Below, piece by piece: positions 11,698 to 23,179 of a stretch of 64,000 nt of DNA. The notes beneath the pieces were generated by a model. The model made no database searches and had not been told where the DNA came from. It saw only the letters and a program-made list of their open reading frames with translations. Each line of letters begins with the position of its first letter. The stretch's first letter is position 1. The DNA lies in NCBI RefSeq assembly GCF_030272615.1, contig NC_081412.1, positions 687,700,583 through 687,764,582 of the forward strand, written 5' to 3'. This DNA comes from Cryptomeria japonica (Eukaryota > Streptophyta > Pinopsida > Cupressales > Cupressaceae). The translations under genes and the position numbers were made by a program.

Positions 11698-12459
11698 TCT
11701 TGCATTCTAGTCCATTAGAAGACTCTTCCTTTGGAGGGATGTAGGATAAGCCTCTATAATTTATATTTTTCATGGTTTTTTTTAGGGGAAACTTGGTTGT
11801 GTGGAGAAGGGAGAAAAATTAGGTAGGCATCTCTATGTGACTACCTAAGACAAGATTTAGGACAATCATCATAAAATGTCACAGCGGTGGAGTCCGGGCA
11901 TGCAAACCTAGAATTAAAGGTTACTCACCATCCACCACATTACCATAGAGTTATTTTTCTAGTTTTAATTCATTTATTGGTAGTTTCTTTGGAAAATAAG
12001 GCTAATTGCCCCTATTAGGTCTCTTGGCCTCTAAAGGGATCAGACCTTGTAATTGCATACCTGGTCAAACCATTTTGGGGATTAGTGAAAATTCCAAAAG
12101 GGTGTTTGAAATGGTAATTTGTTTGAATGGGTGTGTGGAACATTTTTGAGTTAGGATCCATTTTATTGCCAAATAGGGCTACATGCCTAAGGGGTAGGTT
12201 TCTAAAGGAGGTATAAGGAACTGGAGTCTAATCCCAAAACCAATGCTTGGACCAGTTTCTAATGCCCATAAATGAACCAAATCCTAAGCCCTTGGGAGTA
12301 GGGTGTCAAAGGATGGTGTAGGGTAGGTATTGAGGCATTTACTCATCTTGAGTAGGCCCAAGCCTAGTGAACTTGTGTGTAGTTTTATTCAAGGTGTGGA
12401 GTCCTTCCTTGCAGGACCTTTGGGCTTGTCCTTAGGTGTGTGGGTAGGGCTCTGCATCA
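11698..12459 (+). repeat. 3' LTR (shared portion) of the gypsy element
   Basis: This is the second copy of 3885-4679, ending GGGCTCTGCATCA. Relative to the 5' copy it lacks roughly 35 bases just before the end and has scattered substitutions. The next five bases, TATAG, have no partner at the 5' edge. Confidence 0.7.
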
Positions 12460-13188
12460 TATAGCATCAGTACAACTATTCTGATATCAGACTTAACTAG
12501 AATCCCTGGGTGCCTCCAAACCACCAAAGATTGGCTCCAAAAGGGAGTGGTTCACCGAGCCATTGTCTGGTAAGGGATGAGTGATGGCCATCTTGAGATT
12601 AACAACTTGAGGATGGATTTTGTGGGGGGGTTGGATGGTTTCATTACTTTCTCTAAAGGCATAAGGAATGTTTATTACAACAACATTGTCAAACTAAACC
12701 ATCATGCAATTGTAGTTCTTGAATATATTTGTTTGCTTGCTAATTCTATCATGTGCTTGTATTTTAAATGCACAAGACAGTTATGTAAGACTTTTCTTTG
12801 AAACTCAAATTCTATAATAGAAGTACGAGATATATACAAAAACATGTTATATATTTGACTAACAGATTTAAAATCATGTTGTTCTTTATAACTATTAATT
12901 ATAAGCCACATGTACACCTAATTTTGTGAGGACTATAAAAATGCTATAATTTTCTTTGGTTGAGTAAACTATGAATGGAAGTAAAATATATGTAATTTGG
13001 GACACAAAAATTAAAGATTTCATGTGACAAAAATGATATTAGAATAGTTTACAAGGAAAATTTATACCGTATCATGTGTGTGCAAAAGTGTTTGTCACTA
13101 TTGGTGTAGGTCCTGAAGGATGGAAACCCCAAGTTCTTCTATTTCTAGTATGGTTATCTTTTTGGCATTTGACTGAACCGGTAAAGAT
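12460..13188. other. Intergenic, nothing recognised
   Basis: AT-rich sequence without a supportable gene or repeat boundary. A short plus frame at 12577-12801 shows no family features. Confidence 0.5.
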
Positions 13189-14398
13189 TGTTGGTGATAT
13201 GCAACTGGTAAAGGATTGATTGGTGAATGTGATGAAGAGATTGGGATTCATGTTTGATGACTAAGTCTTGTGTTGTCATTGATGGAAACAATGTTTTTAT
13301 AGTCATCTAAGTCTTGGAAGCCAATTGGTAAGGTATAACCAGTACAAAAGATAGTTTGATAGAGAACCGGTAATTTACACTTGAACTGGTAAATAGAGAC
13401 ATAGTTTCATTTCGACAATTGGTACAGGTGATTCATGAAGAGTTGGATGATGTGGTTTTAAAGCAATGATGGAGATAGGTATTTGGAGCTATGTTCATGA
13501 CTGCATTGGCATATTCAACCAGACAAGTGAGATTTGATGTACAAAGCAAGCATTCTGATGAACACTTAACCGTTAGTGATAAAGACACTTAAATTGGTAA
13601 ACCGATACATATTTTGTCTTGTTTTTGGTTTGTTATGTCGGTAGCTAACATAGTCTTGGCATGCAATGTTAGTTTGTCTAGATTCATTGAGCTTAGGAAA
13701 TTGTTCCAAGGTCGTTAGCCGACTAAATTGATGTCTATAAAAAGTGTGATGAGTTATGAATGAATGTATGAGATCGAAGGCAAATATTGAGATTCTGATT
13801 GTGCGGTGATTAGTGAAGCTCTATATTGATGTGTTGTTGATTTTTTGGAGGAACGAAAGCATCATACATAGAAGTGTTACATGAAGATCATTTGAACTAT
13901 TGTTATCCTAACAATTACAACAACAAAATCCCTTAACCGAGTAGGTCCTGATAGGCCTTAATTTGTAAATCCCCTAACAGGGTAGCTCTATATCAGAGTC
14001 TTAAATCCTCTTGCGAGGTTGATCCTAACTAGTCAAATCTCCTAATAGGTCTCATCATATTAAATCCCTTAACCGAGTGACTCCTAACTGACTCTACTCC
14101 TAACAGGGCATATTTGTAAGACCTTAACTGATCAAGATTTCTATTCTACAGATATTGAATCTTGTGGGTATTAAATCCCATTGTGGTTTTTCCCTTTTGG
14201 GTTTCCATGTATAAATCTCTTGTGTTATGTGGAATTTTTTTTATTGGGCATTAGCTTATGTAGTGATATTCCTCTTATGCTTGTTAAGTTTTAAGTTGTT
14301 TATGTTGGTGATGAGATTCATATTGTTTTTGCTTGTACTGATTCACCCCCCCTCTCAGTGCCTTATAAGTTTATCATCTCTTACTCTCTTTGATTCAA
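13189..14398 (+). repeat. Solo Copia-type LTR
   Basis: It resembles the LTR at 55501-56854 in order and wording: repeats of CCTAACAGG and CTTAACCGAG, a TGTGGTTTTTCCC block, GTTTCCATGTATAAA, and GATTCACCCCCCCTCTCAG near the 3' end. No PBS follows and no PPT precedes, so it is solo. Both ends are approximate; no target duplication was found. Confidence 0.6.
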
Positions 14399-14927
14399 TC
14401 AGTAGACTGGTTAAGCCTCTCAGTTGACATCAATAATCTCCCCCTTTGATCTGCTGATGTCTGAATCATAACAGATGAACATAGTAATATAATTATTAAA
14501 AAATTAAAATGAAACATTTCTCCATATGTACAAATACTTTCTACTTGTATTACTTAAAATTGAAAAATCATATACAAGCAGAAAGAAGTAATGTGAAAAC
14601 CTTAATAGTTAATAGTTAATACCCAACAAAAGCATTAAATATCATCCACCTAGTTTATTCGTATAAAATTCACATTTAAAAGCAAAGTTGTAGACTTGGG
14701 AATTGATAGATGGGTGATATTGATTATCAAAGAAGATGGTACTTATATAATAGAAATTTACATAGTTCTAAAGATATTTTGCAGTCCCCAAAAAATATAC
14801 CTTTTCTAAGAAAGAATCCTATGTTTGAAGACAATGAAAATAGAAAAGTTCAAATAGAGGGAATTCACAACTATCTTATGGTCAAAAAAGAAAGATCTTA
14901 CAATTTTTTTTTTATTAGAAGCAATAC
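14399..14927. other. Non-coding; orphan minus-strand PPT-like site
   Basis: Position 14432-14446 reads ATCTCCCCCTTTGAT, the reverse of a Copia polypurine tract, beside a possible TG-CA LTR edge at GACATCA. No element body is attached. The rest is AT-rich, probably intron or flank of the SNARE fragment. Confidence 0.4.
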
Positions 14928-15113
14928 CGTTAATGCATCACTCATTCTATATTCAAGCAACTCATCTCTTGCACTTTGCAAATCAGCTAAGGAAGCGTTC
15001 TTCACATCTCTTTTCAAGTTGTTCATGTCAGATTTATATTCCCTCAGTTTGGCATGCAGGTTGGCCTTTACACTAGGCTACAAACCTCTTGCCTCAAGAT
15101 CCATTTTATGAAT
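14928..15113 (-). pseudogene. VTI1-type v-SNARE exon fragment
   Basis: The minus strand encodes about 61 residues including KMDLEARGL, a stop, PSVKANLHAKLREYKSD, MNNLKRDVKN and ARDELLEYRMSDALT. This matches the N-terminal three-helix region of plant VTI11/VTI12 SNAREs, which work in Golgi-to-vacuole and TGN fusion. A donor-like site (ACG|GTATTG) ends the exon at 14928, so introns were kept and this is not a retrocopy. The TAG stands where Gln is expected. The SNARE motif and membrane anchor are not found nearby. Confidence 0.75.
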
Positions 15114-15326
15114 ATTTAAAAACCACAAATAGGTCATAATGTGGCACAATATATTATAATATGAAAAGTTCCCAAAAGGAACATAGAAAATATGAAAAAT
15201 AAGCCTTTGTTGTAAACCAAGAAAAAATAAAGTCAAATTAATTGTGTACCAAAGACACCTATTAAAATAATTAATAAATTTGACCCATACCTCCTATTGT
15301 TACAAATCTAACCCATACCCTAGTTA

Positions 15327-16024
<698 letters not shown>

Positions 16025-16289
16025 AAGCTATCATCCAGGGTAACATATGAGATGTGTTAAAAAGTAAAATAAGTACAAAGGGTAACATATTGAAGCTAAG
16101 AGAACTAATGAAAATTGCATAAGCTTAAAAGTGCAACATACTGAAATATTGAAAAGTGCATTACCTTATTAAGCTTCTCTTTGTTTCGAGAATAGTTTAA
16201 TATTCTCTACTTAACAGGGCCAACCACGTGAAGGAGGAAGCTCATTCCCCCCCACCCTCACATCACTCTCAATTCCCCATACCCGATCA

Positions 16290-16540
16290 TATAACATTAA
16301 TCATTCATTCATCCATTAATAACATATAACATTCATTCATTCATCCATTAATAACATATAACATTCATTCATTCATCCATTAATAACATATAACACTCAT
16401 TCATTCATCAATTAATAACATATATAATTCATTCATTCATTCATCCATTAATAACATATAACACTCATGCATTCATCCATTAATAACATATAACATTCAT
16501 TCATTAATATATTCACATTCATTCATTAACATAACATTGA
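16290..16540. repeat. Minisatellite, about 32-base unit
   Basis: About seven imperfect copies of a unit of the form (CATT)3CATC followed by CATTAATAACATATAA. Units vary by whole CATT steps, as expected of replication slippage. Confidence 0.85.
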
Positions 16541-16619
16541 TTGTTTCAGTTTTTACATATTATAAAAAATATGGTTGTCATAATATGATTACAATCACTT
16601 TTTTTTTTGTTTCTTTTTT

Positions 16620-18533
16620 TCAGATAAATAAAGAAATGGAGTATCATTTTTTAAATCATCTGTCCCCCCTTCAGTTGTTTTTCTCTCTGCTTGTGATCTT
16701 AATGTATGCCTAGTCGTGTATTCACAACGTGGAGGCCGTTGCAAGGGGGGCTATGCTGCAATAACAAAAATATGTTATATTGATATGTTTTATTATTATT
16801 GTTACAAGTATTTAATTAATTAAAATAACATTAGAGTGGTGCTTTTTACCTGATGGGGCCACATCATGTTCCTGATCTTGTCTTATAGCTGCATGCTCAA
16901 CATGTTGAACACCCTCTAAATCGTCTAGAGTTGAAACACGAAAGATTACATTAATTAATACAACAATTGAAATTAAATATGTTTAAAAGAACATTAGAGT
17001 GGCCCTCTTTACCTGATGGATCCACATCATGTTCTTGATCTTATCTAGCCCGATCATGCTCAACATGTTGATCATACTCTACATGCTCTAAAGTTGAAAC
17101 ACAAAAGGTTACATTAATTAATACACCAAATGCAATTAAAGATGTTTAATGACATTAATCCAAAACACGTTTTGTATAGCACATGAATACATCCAGTACC
17201 AAGAAGCACACGATCATGACCTTCATCTGCAGGTTGTGCTCCACCCTCACTAGGTTGCATTCTAATGTCATGTGTAGTATTATCATTGTTGTCTATTTAA
17301 AACAAATAGGCACATAATTACTTTATGGTGGAAATTAAGATTGAATAGATTGCACAAGTATTCTTTTTTTAATAAACTTCATTGAGTTTATTTACTTGCA
17401 TGTCGGATGCAGTGGAAGCTTGCGTTTGGCCAGTCAAGAGTCATAGGCGTTCAACCATGACTCCATAGCTTTGCTAGAAGATAATCTTTAGGTCCTCTTC
17501 TGTGGGCACTCTCTTGATTTCAGAGCCCTACATTTTTGCATAAGATCATGAATTTTGCTTCTATGGTGTGATAAAACCAAAATTATTTGCAATTTATTGT
17601 TTAAATGCAATATTTCTTTTATTGATACTTACAATTCGTGCGACTAATTTCATATAACCACCAGAGCCAAGTTTGTGTTGTTCATGGTTTTCTACTCTTG
17701 CCTTTGTTTCCTTCGATGTGTCGGACAACCTATGAAAAGGTTGAAGTACATTAGATTATGTAAAAAGAAAGAGTAATCAGTATATCATTACATTATTGAT
17801 AGTATCACATACCTTCCTTGGCCCAGTAGTCTCTTTCTTTTTTTCTTTTAATCCTTCTCCTTTCCATCCGACACTAGGTCCTTCCACTCCCTCTCTGGAA
17901 TCATGGGGGGACACTCATAATTTTTTTTCTTCTCTAAATGTGACCTATATTGCCCCCTCACATACTTTAGATAGGTACCAGCTTTCTTAAGGACCTTGGT
18001 TTGATTGAATGTGTTATTACCAAACAACACAACTAAATGGTTAATGAGCTCATCTTTTAAATCTTCATTTTGGGCATTCCATCATGTACGTATGGTGGGC
18101 TCGAAGATCTCAAATCTAATATCATTTAGATATTTATAAAAAAACATCATTTCCTACAAAACAATCATGGGATCATTAGTCTAAACATAGTGATCAATAA
18201 GTAAATTTCAATTGGATTATATATAATAATAATTAAAACATTTAAAGTACCTGAGACCTTCTCTATCTTTATGGGAACAAAATCCTTAGTCACCACAAAT
18301 GTGATTGGAAATGTTCCCATATTAGTAATATGGGAAGATCTAGGGAATGTTGCTAAAACATCACTAGTACTAGTGGCCTCTGCATCCCTAGGTACATGTC
18401 CTAACGCATGTCCCAACATGTGTTTGCTGCCAGAGGGTGCACTACCCAATGTATGCATGCTATGTGTTGTCAAAATTTTAGTCAACAACAAGGTCGAATG
18501 ATGTGATGTACGTGTAGCAATCAATCCATCCAA
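16620..18533 (-). pseudogene. Multi-exon plant transposase-like gene (Ptta/En/Spm type), 3' part
   Basis: Eight plausible exons on the minus strand have GT-AG style borders: 18251-18530, 17813-18153, 17633-17730, 17397-17527, 17200-17292, 17013-17087, 16850-16924, and a last one near 16620-16755. The second encodes TYLKYVRGQYRSHLEKKK and PPMIPEREWKDLV; the third LSDTSKETKARVENHEQHK then GSGGYMKLV, which resembles the Ptta/En/Spm transposase domain (Transposase_24). The fourth (TEEDLKIIF, then ERL, TGQTQAS) resembles its C-terminal part. Nonsense codons occur in several exons. The 5' part is cut by the LTR-element insertion at about 18535. The family call is moderate. Confidence 0.55.
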
Positions 18534-18557
18534 AGGCAGAAAAAGGTATTTATCATC

Positions 18558-19770
18558 ATGGCATCCTCCTCTGCACCTGAATTCATAGCAAACCCTACAG
18601 TAGTCGAAGTTATAAAATGACCTAGGCCTGTGTTTCAGCTAGTTCCCAAGGTAGCTAAGAAAGATGACAACACAGGTGCTTTTTCAAAAATTCCAAAAGG
18701 TGTTGTTTATGCAGAAGACCCTAGAATGTATATTCATTGCAACATAGAGGAATTAGGTGATGAATAAATTAAAAACATGTATAAATTTGTTATATGTGAC
18801 AATTCCAGAAATGTGAAACCTGAGCATAAAATTGTTGAAACCCTAGGATTCACTGAAATCCTCTGCATTCCTGAATTTCCCAAGGAAGTGGTTAGGATAG
18901 TTCTGAGCAGGGTACATGATTCATTCTTTTGGCTTGACTCAGTGCATAAAATTACAAAGGAAGCTGTGAAAGCAGTAATAGGGTTACCCTCCACCGGTAG
19001 CAGACCCAACAAAACCAAGAAGGTCTCCAATGACTTAGTAACAAACTTAACTGGTGCAACATCCGACAAGAGATCATTGAGGGTTAATAATGTGACCGAT
19101 ACAAATGTTAGATTTGTTAGCATGATTTTAGGTTACAAAGCAACTCATGCTAATAGGCTTAACTCAGTTTCCAATTTATGCATAAAGAGTGCTTATGACA
19201 TGGTTAAGGACAATGTAAAAATTGATATCTGTGAATGGTCAAAGGATGAGTTAATTGACAATTTAGCAAAAATCAAGAAGGATAAGAAAGGAACCTTTAG
19301 ATTTGGAAATTTACTTGTATGCTTAATGCTAAAAATAACCAAACAGGCTCCCTGTATAGGCAACAAGGATTTTGGATTTGACATACCAGTAGGAAAACAA
19401 TTATCTGACTTATTCAACAACATGGGTGAAAACAAAGAAAAGAATATAAATGAGTATTTTCAAGCACTAAAGGTCAGAATGAATAAAAGAATTAGACTAT
19501 CATAGGAAATTGTCAACAAATACAAGGATGACATATGTTTTGTAATAAAAAAGGATGAGATCTGGATGGAAGCAGTCATCCCAAGAACAATTTGGGTAAT
19601 AGAGATGGGTTATGAGACCGATGATCATATTATTGAAACTTATGCCAAAACACTTCTGGAAGCCCCCAATGAACCAAAGGAAGAAGTATTTGGTAGTGTT
19701 GAGACCATAGAAAGTCAAATTAAATCTAAGAAGAGAGTGAAAAAGGATCCAAACAAGCAAAAGCCATAAA
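18558..19770 (+). pseudogene. Unfamiliar element ORF, N-terminal half
   Basis: The natural start is probably ATG at 18558, in frame with the long open stretch at 18777, because only two stops (TGA 18618, TAA 18765) intervene and both fit CGA/CAA decay. A TAG at 19503 is of the same kind. The product is globular in its first 330 residues: FPKEVVRIVLSRVHD, FWLDSVHKITKEAVKAVIGL, MILGYKATHANRLNSV, FRFGNLLVCLMLKI. The pattern of an ordered segment ending in a 'glycine-leucine-proline' turn resembles plant mobile-domain proteins such as Transposase_32, but I do not recognise it firmly. A frameshift near 19745-19770 joins it to the second half. Confidence 0.6.
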
Positions 19771-21745
19771 GGAAGATGTATTAAAGAAAACTGACATAAC
19801 TGAAGATGAGTTGGCAGCCCAACAACCTGAAACTCATCTATCACCGGTAGGTACCTCCTCAAAAGGAGATATGCCAACAACCTTCAAAAGAGTTGTCAGG
19901 AAAAGAGACCCCTCACTAGAAACCACTCCTTCACCTAGAAGGACAAGACAGAAGCAACAAGCTGTGAGATCTCCAGTCAAGAAAGTCACACCTAAGAAGA
20001 AGCTGACCACCAAAAAGAAGAAGAAGACAAACACTAACTTGGCCCCTCTTGACATATTACTAAATGAGATCACAGAGGAAGGTAAATTGAAAAACATAGA
20101 GAAAATATATGACACTTTAACAGATGATGAGAAAGGACAAGTTGAGGAGAGTGTTATATTACACATGGACATGTATAAAAAGTTTTTGATGAAAGTCCTA
20201 AATGAAATTCCTGATGATCTATATAAAAGACTTGAGGCTAGAAGGCAAGGAATAATTGAGTTGGATAAGAAAATTAAAATAGAAAAATTACTTGCAGTAT
20301 ACCCGATTAACTCACCTAAGGAAATTGATGATCTGATAGCTCAGGCCAACTGGACAGTTTTTTCTGCTACACACTGGCAAATTTCACTAATGGTAGGTAG
20401 AGTTACAGAAGTTTCAAAGGAAACAGAAAATGGTTGGGATATATTCTTGGTTGAAAAAGAAAAACAAGAAGAATATAGGAATCCCAAGCCCATTCTGGTA
20501 TATTAGAAGGACAAAGGGAAAGGTAAAGTTGGTGGACCACCAAGTATCAAGATTAGAGACAACTTACCCCCACCTCCTTTAAATACTCCATCGGTAAAAA
20601 CAACAACTATAGAAGATCAACTGATAGCTGAGAGTATGGATATAGAGGATAATAATCCTAATCCTAAAGTCCTATATACTATGAATGTTGATACTTACAA
20701 GATCAACATAGTGGTAGATAAGGATACACCAGATAAATCAGGTATAGCCAAAGAGCCTTAGGCAACAGGAAACACAGAGCAACCGGCAGCAGATACAAAG
20801 AAAAAGATGGAATCTGGGACACAAATAGAGAAACCAATAGAGCTAAAGGCTCTAGAACAAATGCCACCGGTAAGAAATGAAGCAGGAAAACCAGTGCTTA
20901 AAGAAATGCAGACACAAACAGACCTACCAGAGGTCAATACAAGCTTGGTCACTTCCATCGGCACTCAATTTGTTGGGTCACCATCAAATGTGACTAAGGT
21001 ATTACTTGAATCTATCAAGAAAATAACTGATTATATCTCACAAGCTTATAAAGCGATAGATGATTCAATTCCATTTTTGAAATCAATAGCTCCTAATTGT
21101 AATATAGACAATAAAGATTCTTTAGGCCAGTTGGATATACTTTGTAAATATATTTCTAGAAAGTTTGAGCAAACAAAGGTAGAATCTGTAAAGGAAATTG
21201 TAGAAAAAGAGAAACATAAATTCTTTGAGGAAGGAATAAAGAAGTGTAACAGGGAATTTGACACACTTCTACCGAAACTGTGCAATTTATTGAAAGAATA
21301 CAAAACTCTGTACAAAGACACCTGTAAGATAAACTTTTTTACCATAGATGTAGACAAAAAGATGAGCAAGGTACAGGAAGAGATCAATAAACTTGCAGAT
21401 AATTTTGTTAACTCATCCAATACATTATCAGTTTTTGAGGAAAAGATAACAAATTTTGAGGAAGAATTGCTCAAATTAGAAAGAGAGAAAGAGAAAATAA
21501 TAAACAAGGCAAAATTCTTGAGATCTAAACTAAGTCCAAGATTGGACTATTTAGCATATCTGTGGAAGGAAATATTAGAGGCACTATCACAGGGAAGCAA
21601 AACACTGGCAGAGCACTTGCAGCATCTCACCGGTACAGTATACAGAACTGAGATAGCAATAAAAGATAGTAAGAAGTTTATGGATGGTATAAACTTAATT
21701 TTGGGAGATATTCTTCAGATAATAACTACCCAACTACAAGGTTGA
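19771..21745 (+). pseudogene. Unfamiliar element ORF, C-terminal half (basic linker and coiled coils)
   Basis: It continues the previous entry in a shifted frame with TAG codons at about 20504 and 20759. A very basic stretch (VRSPVKKVTPKKKLTTKKKK) comes first, perhaps nuclear-targeting. A predicted mostly helical part follows, and the last 300 residues look coiled-coil, with repeated charged heptads around 21160-21520 (ESVKEIVEKEKHKFFEEGIK, FEEELLKLEREKEKIINKAK). It ends at 21745, about 190 bases before the PPT. No retroviral enzyme motif is present. The function is unknown; a structural or gag-like role is a guess. Confidence 0.55.
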
Positions 21746-21938
21746 GGTTATGGATTGGTATGACTACAAAATCTACTAACCTTTGTCATTGATGCCAAAG
21801 GGGGAGTAGTAGGATGAGAAAATTCAAAACACAGGGATCACATGCTCAGGGGGAGTTCTCACATTTTTGGTAACATTTTTGGTCTACACATTTTTGGATA
21901 TCTTTTTGAAATTTCTCATGAGTGTTGCCATCAATGCC

Positions 21939-21950
21939 AAAGGGGGAGAT
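21939..21950 (+). other. Polypurine tract
   Basis: AAAGGGGGAGAT directly before the TGTTGGCA LTR start; it primes plus-strand synthesis in LTR elements. Confidence 0.85.
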
Positions 21951-22829
21951 TGTTGGCATATGGACACTTCAATGAGACATTATATGTGATTTAAGGTTTT
22001 GTCATTGATGGCAACCTTGCAATCCTATGGCACCGACAAGACATTATACCGGCAAAAGCATTACATAGACAACCTTGCAATCCTATGGCACTAGCAAGAC
22101 ATTATACCGACAAAGCATTATTCAAACAAGACAGTGCACCGACATCAACAAGATCAATCTACACCGGCACCGACACAAAAGATGTACACCGGCACAGAAG
22201 AGAACATGTATACCGGCACAGAGGCCGATAGGATTTTTGATATGTAATATTTTGTTTATTATTGTAAGTCGACTTGGCAAATTGTAAAATGACTCTTGTA
22301 TATAAAAGAGATCATTGTAGACATTTGTAGGATATGGATAGAAAGCAAAAAGAAAATTATAAGGCAGACCTAATGTGCAAATTGTAGGTCAAGGGTATAT
22401 GTAAAGAATAGAGCAAGAACCGGTACTGAATCTGGCATTGAAGATGCTATTGTAAAATAGTACAGATCATTGGATTTGCATAATCCTCATTGTAAGTCAG
22501 TGTGACTTCTTATTGAGCAGTGTGCTCTAGGCAGTTGGCCTTCCTGCATGTGCAGGCACCTATTGTAAGTAATATTCTCTTATTGGCCAGTAAGTGAATA
22601 TTGTGGGTCACAAATCCCACCGAGGTTTTTCCCACACCGGGTTTCCTCGTTAAACATCTTGTGTTATGGTGTTCTTTTCATGTGGATGTTTTTGATTATG
22701 TTATTTACATTAATTCTTGCATACCGGTATACTGTTACTTTATGTTCTGCATGTTCTATTTTAAGAAAATCACATTACCGGTCAGATACTGATTCACCCC
22801 CCCTCTCAGTATCTGTGGGAACCCTAACA
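21951..22829 (+). repeat. 3' LTR, Copia-like
   Basis: An 879-base LTR, TGTTGGCATA to ACCCTAACA. Near the start, a segment around GCAATCCTATGGCAC and GACATTATACCG is repeated in tandem (about 22015-22105). It has many CCGGT/CCGGC words, a TATA box, and the GATTCACCCCCC/CTCTCAG end block shared with the other Copia LTRs here. Confidence 0.85.
22299..22308 (+). promoter_or_regulatory. LTR TATA box
   Basis: TATATAAAAG about 350 bases into the LTR, suitably placed to start element transcription. By sequence only. Confidence 0.5.
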
Positions 22830-22864
22830 CTTATGTTATAATTAAAGATCTCATGATAGCTTAC

Positions 22865-23097
22865 TTGCAAGTTTTGTGCTCTCTCAGTCAATATTTTAAC
22901 CCTTTCTCTTATCTCATTTGTTTGAGTCACTATGAATAATAACTGAAGGGTTTCTTCATTGCATTTTTTTGGGTCTTCCTTATCATATCCAGAGGGTTTG
23001 TGAAATATGCGATGTCATCATTGCATAATAGTGACTGCACCTCCCTATGGATGCTCTCCTCTACTGCTGGTGCTTTTCCTTGATCATCCGACTGCGA
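22865..23097 (-). pseudogene. Exon downstream of the SET-domain gene, frameshifted
   Basis: On the minus strand an acceptor (TTGTCGCAG|) at about 23098 opens SDDQGKAPAVEESIHREVQS and LLCNDDIAYFTNP. A one-base shift then gives SGYDKEDPKKCNEETLQLLF and NEIRERVKILTERAQNLQ, ending at a GTAAGC donor (22864). The second part looks coiled-coil. The intron before it is homologous to the sequence after the SET domain at 24395-24490, so it belongs to that gene or a duplicate of it. The protein family is unknown. Confidence 0.5.
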
Positions 23098-23179
23098 CAA
23101 GAATATTAAAAACATTATTGAAATTAACCCAATAAACTTATGAAAAAAATAATAATAAAATGGTGCAGAGTCACCCATG

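Larger units (their letters stand above)
3885..12459 (+). mobile_element. Ty3/gypsy element with gag-pol and chromodomain-like end
   Basis: A plus-strand element with terminal homology at 3885-4679 and 11698-12459, a tRNA-iMet primer site at 4682, and the order gag, zinc knuckle, protease, RT, RNase H, integrase, chromodomain-like tail. That is a chromovirus-like arrangement. It is inactive: there are at least ten nonsense codons and several frameshifts. The two terminal copies differ by scattered substitutions and a gap of roughly 35 bases. No matching target-site duplication is found. The true LTR may begin well before 11698 with the 5' copy truncated, because the 2.3 kb after the last coding part is unusually long for a 3' leader. 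Confidence 0.8.
18535..22829 (+). mobile_element. 3' part of an LTR element with a non-pol ORF
   Basis: A long decayed ORF (18558-21745) is followed by a PPT and a complete LTR (21951-22829). No 5' LTR or PBS lies upstream, so the element is 5' truncated at about 18535. The bases after the LTR are CTTAT. Between ORF and LTR, GCCAAAGGGGGAG occurs twice (about 21790 and 21936), a habit of these Copia-like 3' regions. No RT, integrase or gag motif is present. Confidence 0.7.

Noticed and set aside
14710-15111. Plus-strand frame of 133 codons over the SNARE exon
   Set aside because: It is antisense to the VTI1-like exon, which has clear homology and a splice donor. The plus frame shows no family features.
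16290-16540. CRISPR-like array from the 32-base repeats
   Set aside because: Units are contiguous without spacers and vary by CATT steps, so it is a minisatellite.
18165-18533. Minus-strand frame beyond the exon end at 18251
   Set aside because: The part below 18251 reads through a good GT donor into an intron; only 18251-18530 is kept as an exon.
20758-20964. Minus-strand 68-codon frame
   Set aside because: Antisense to the coiled-coil half of the element ORF and without features.
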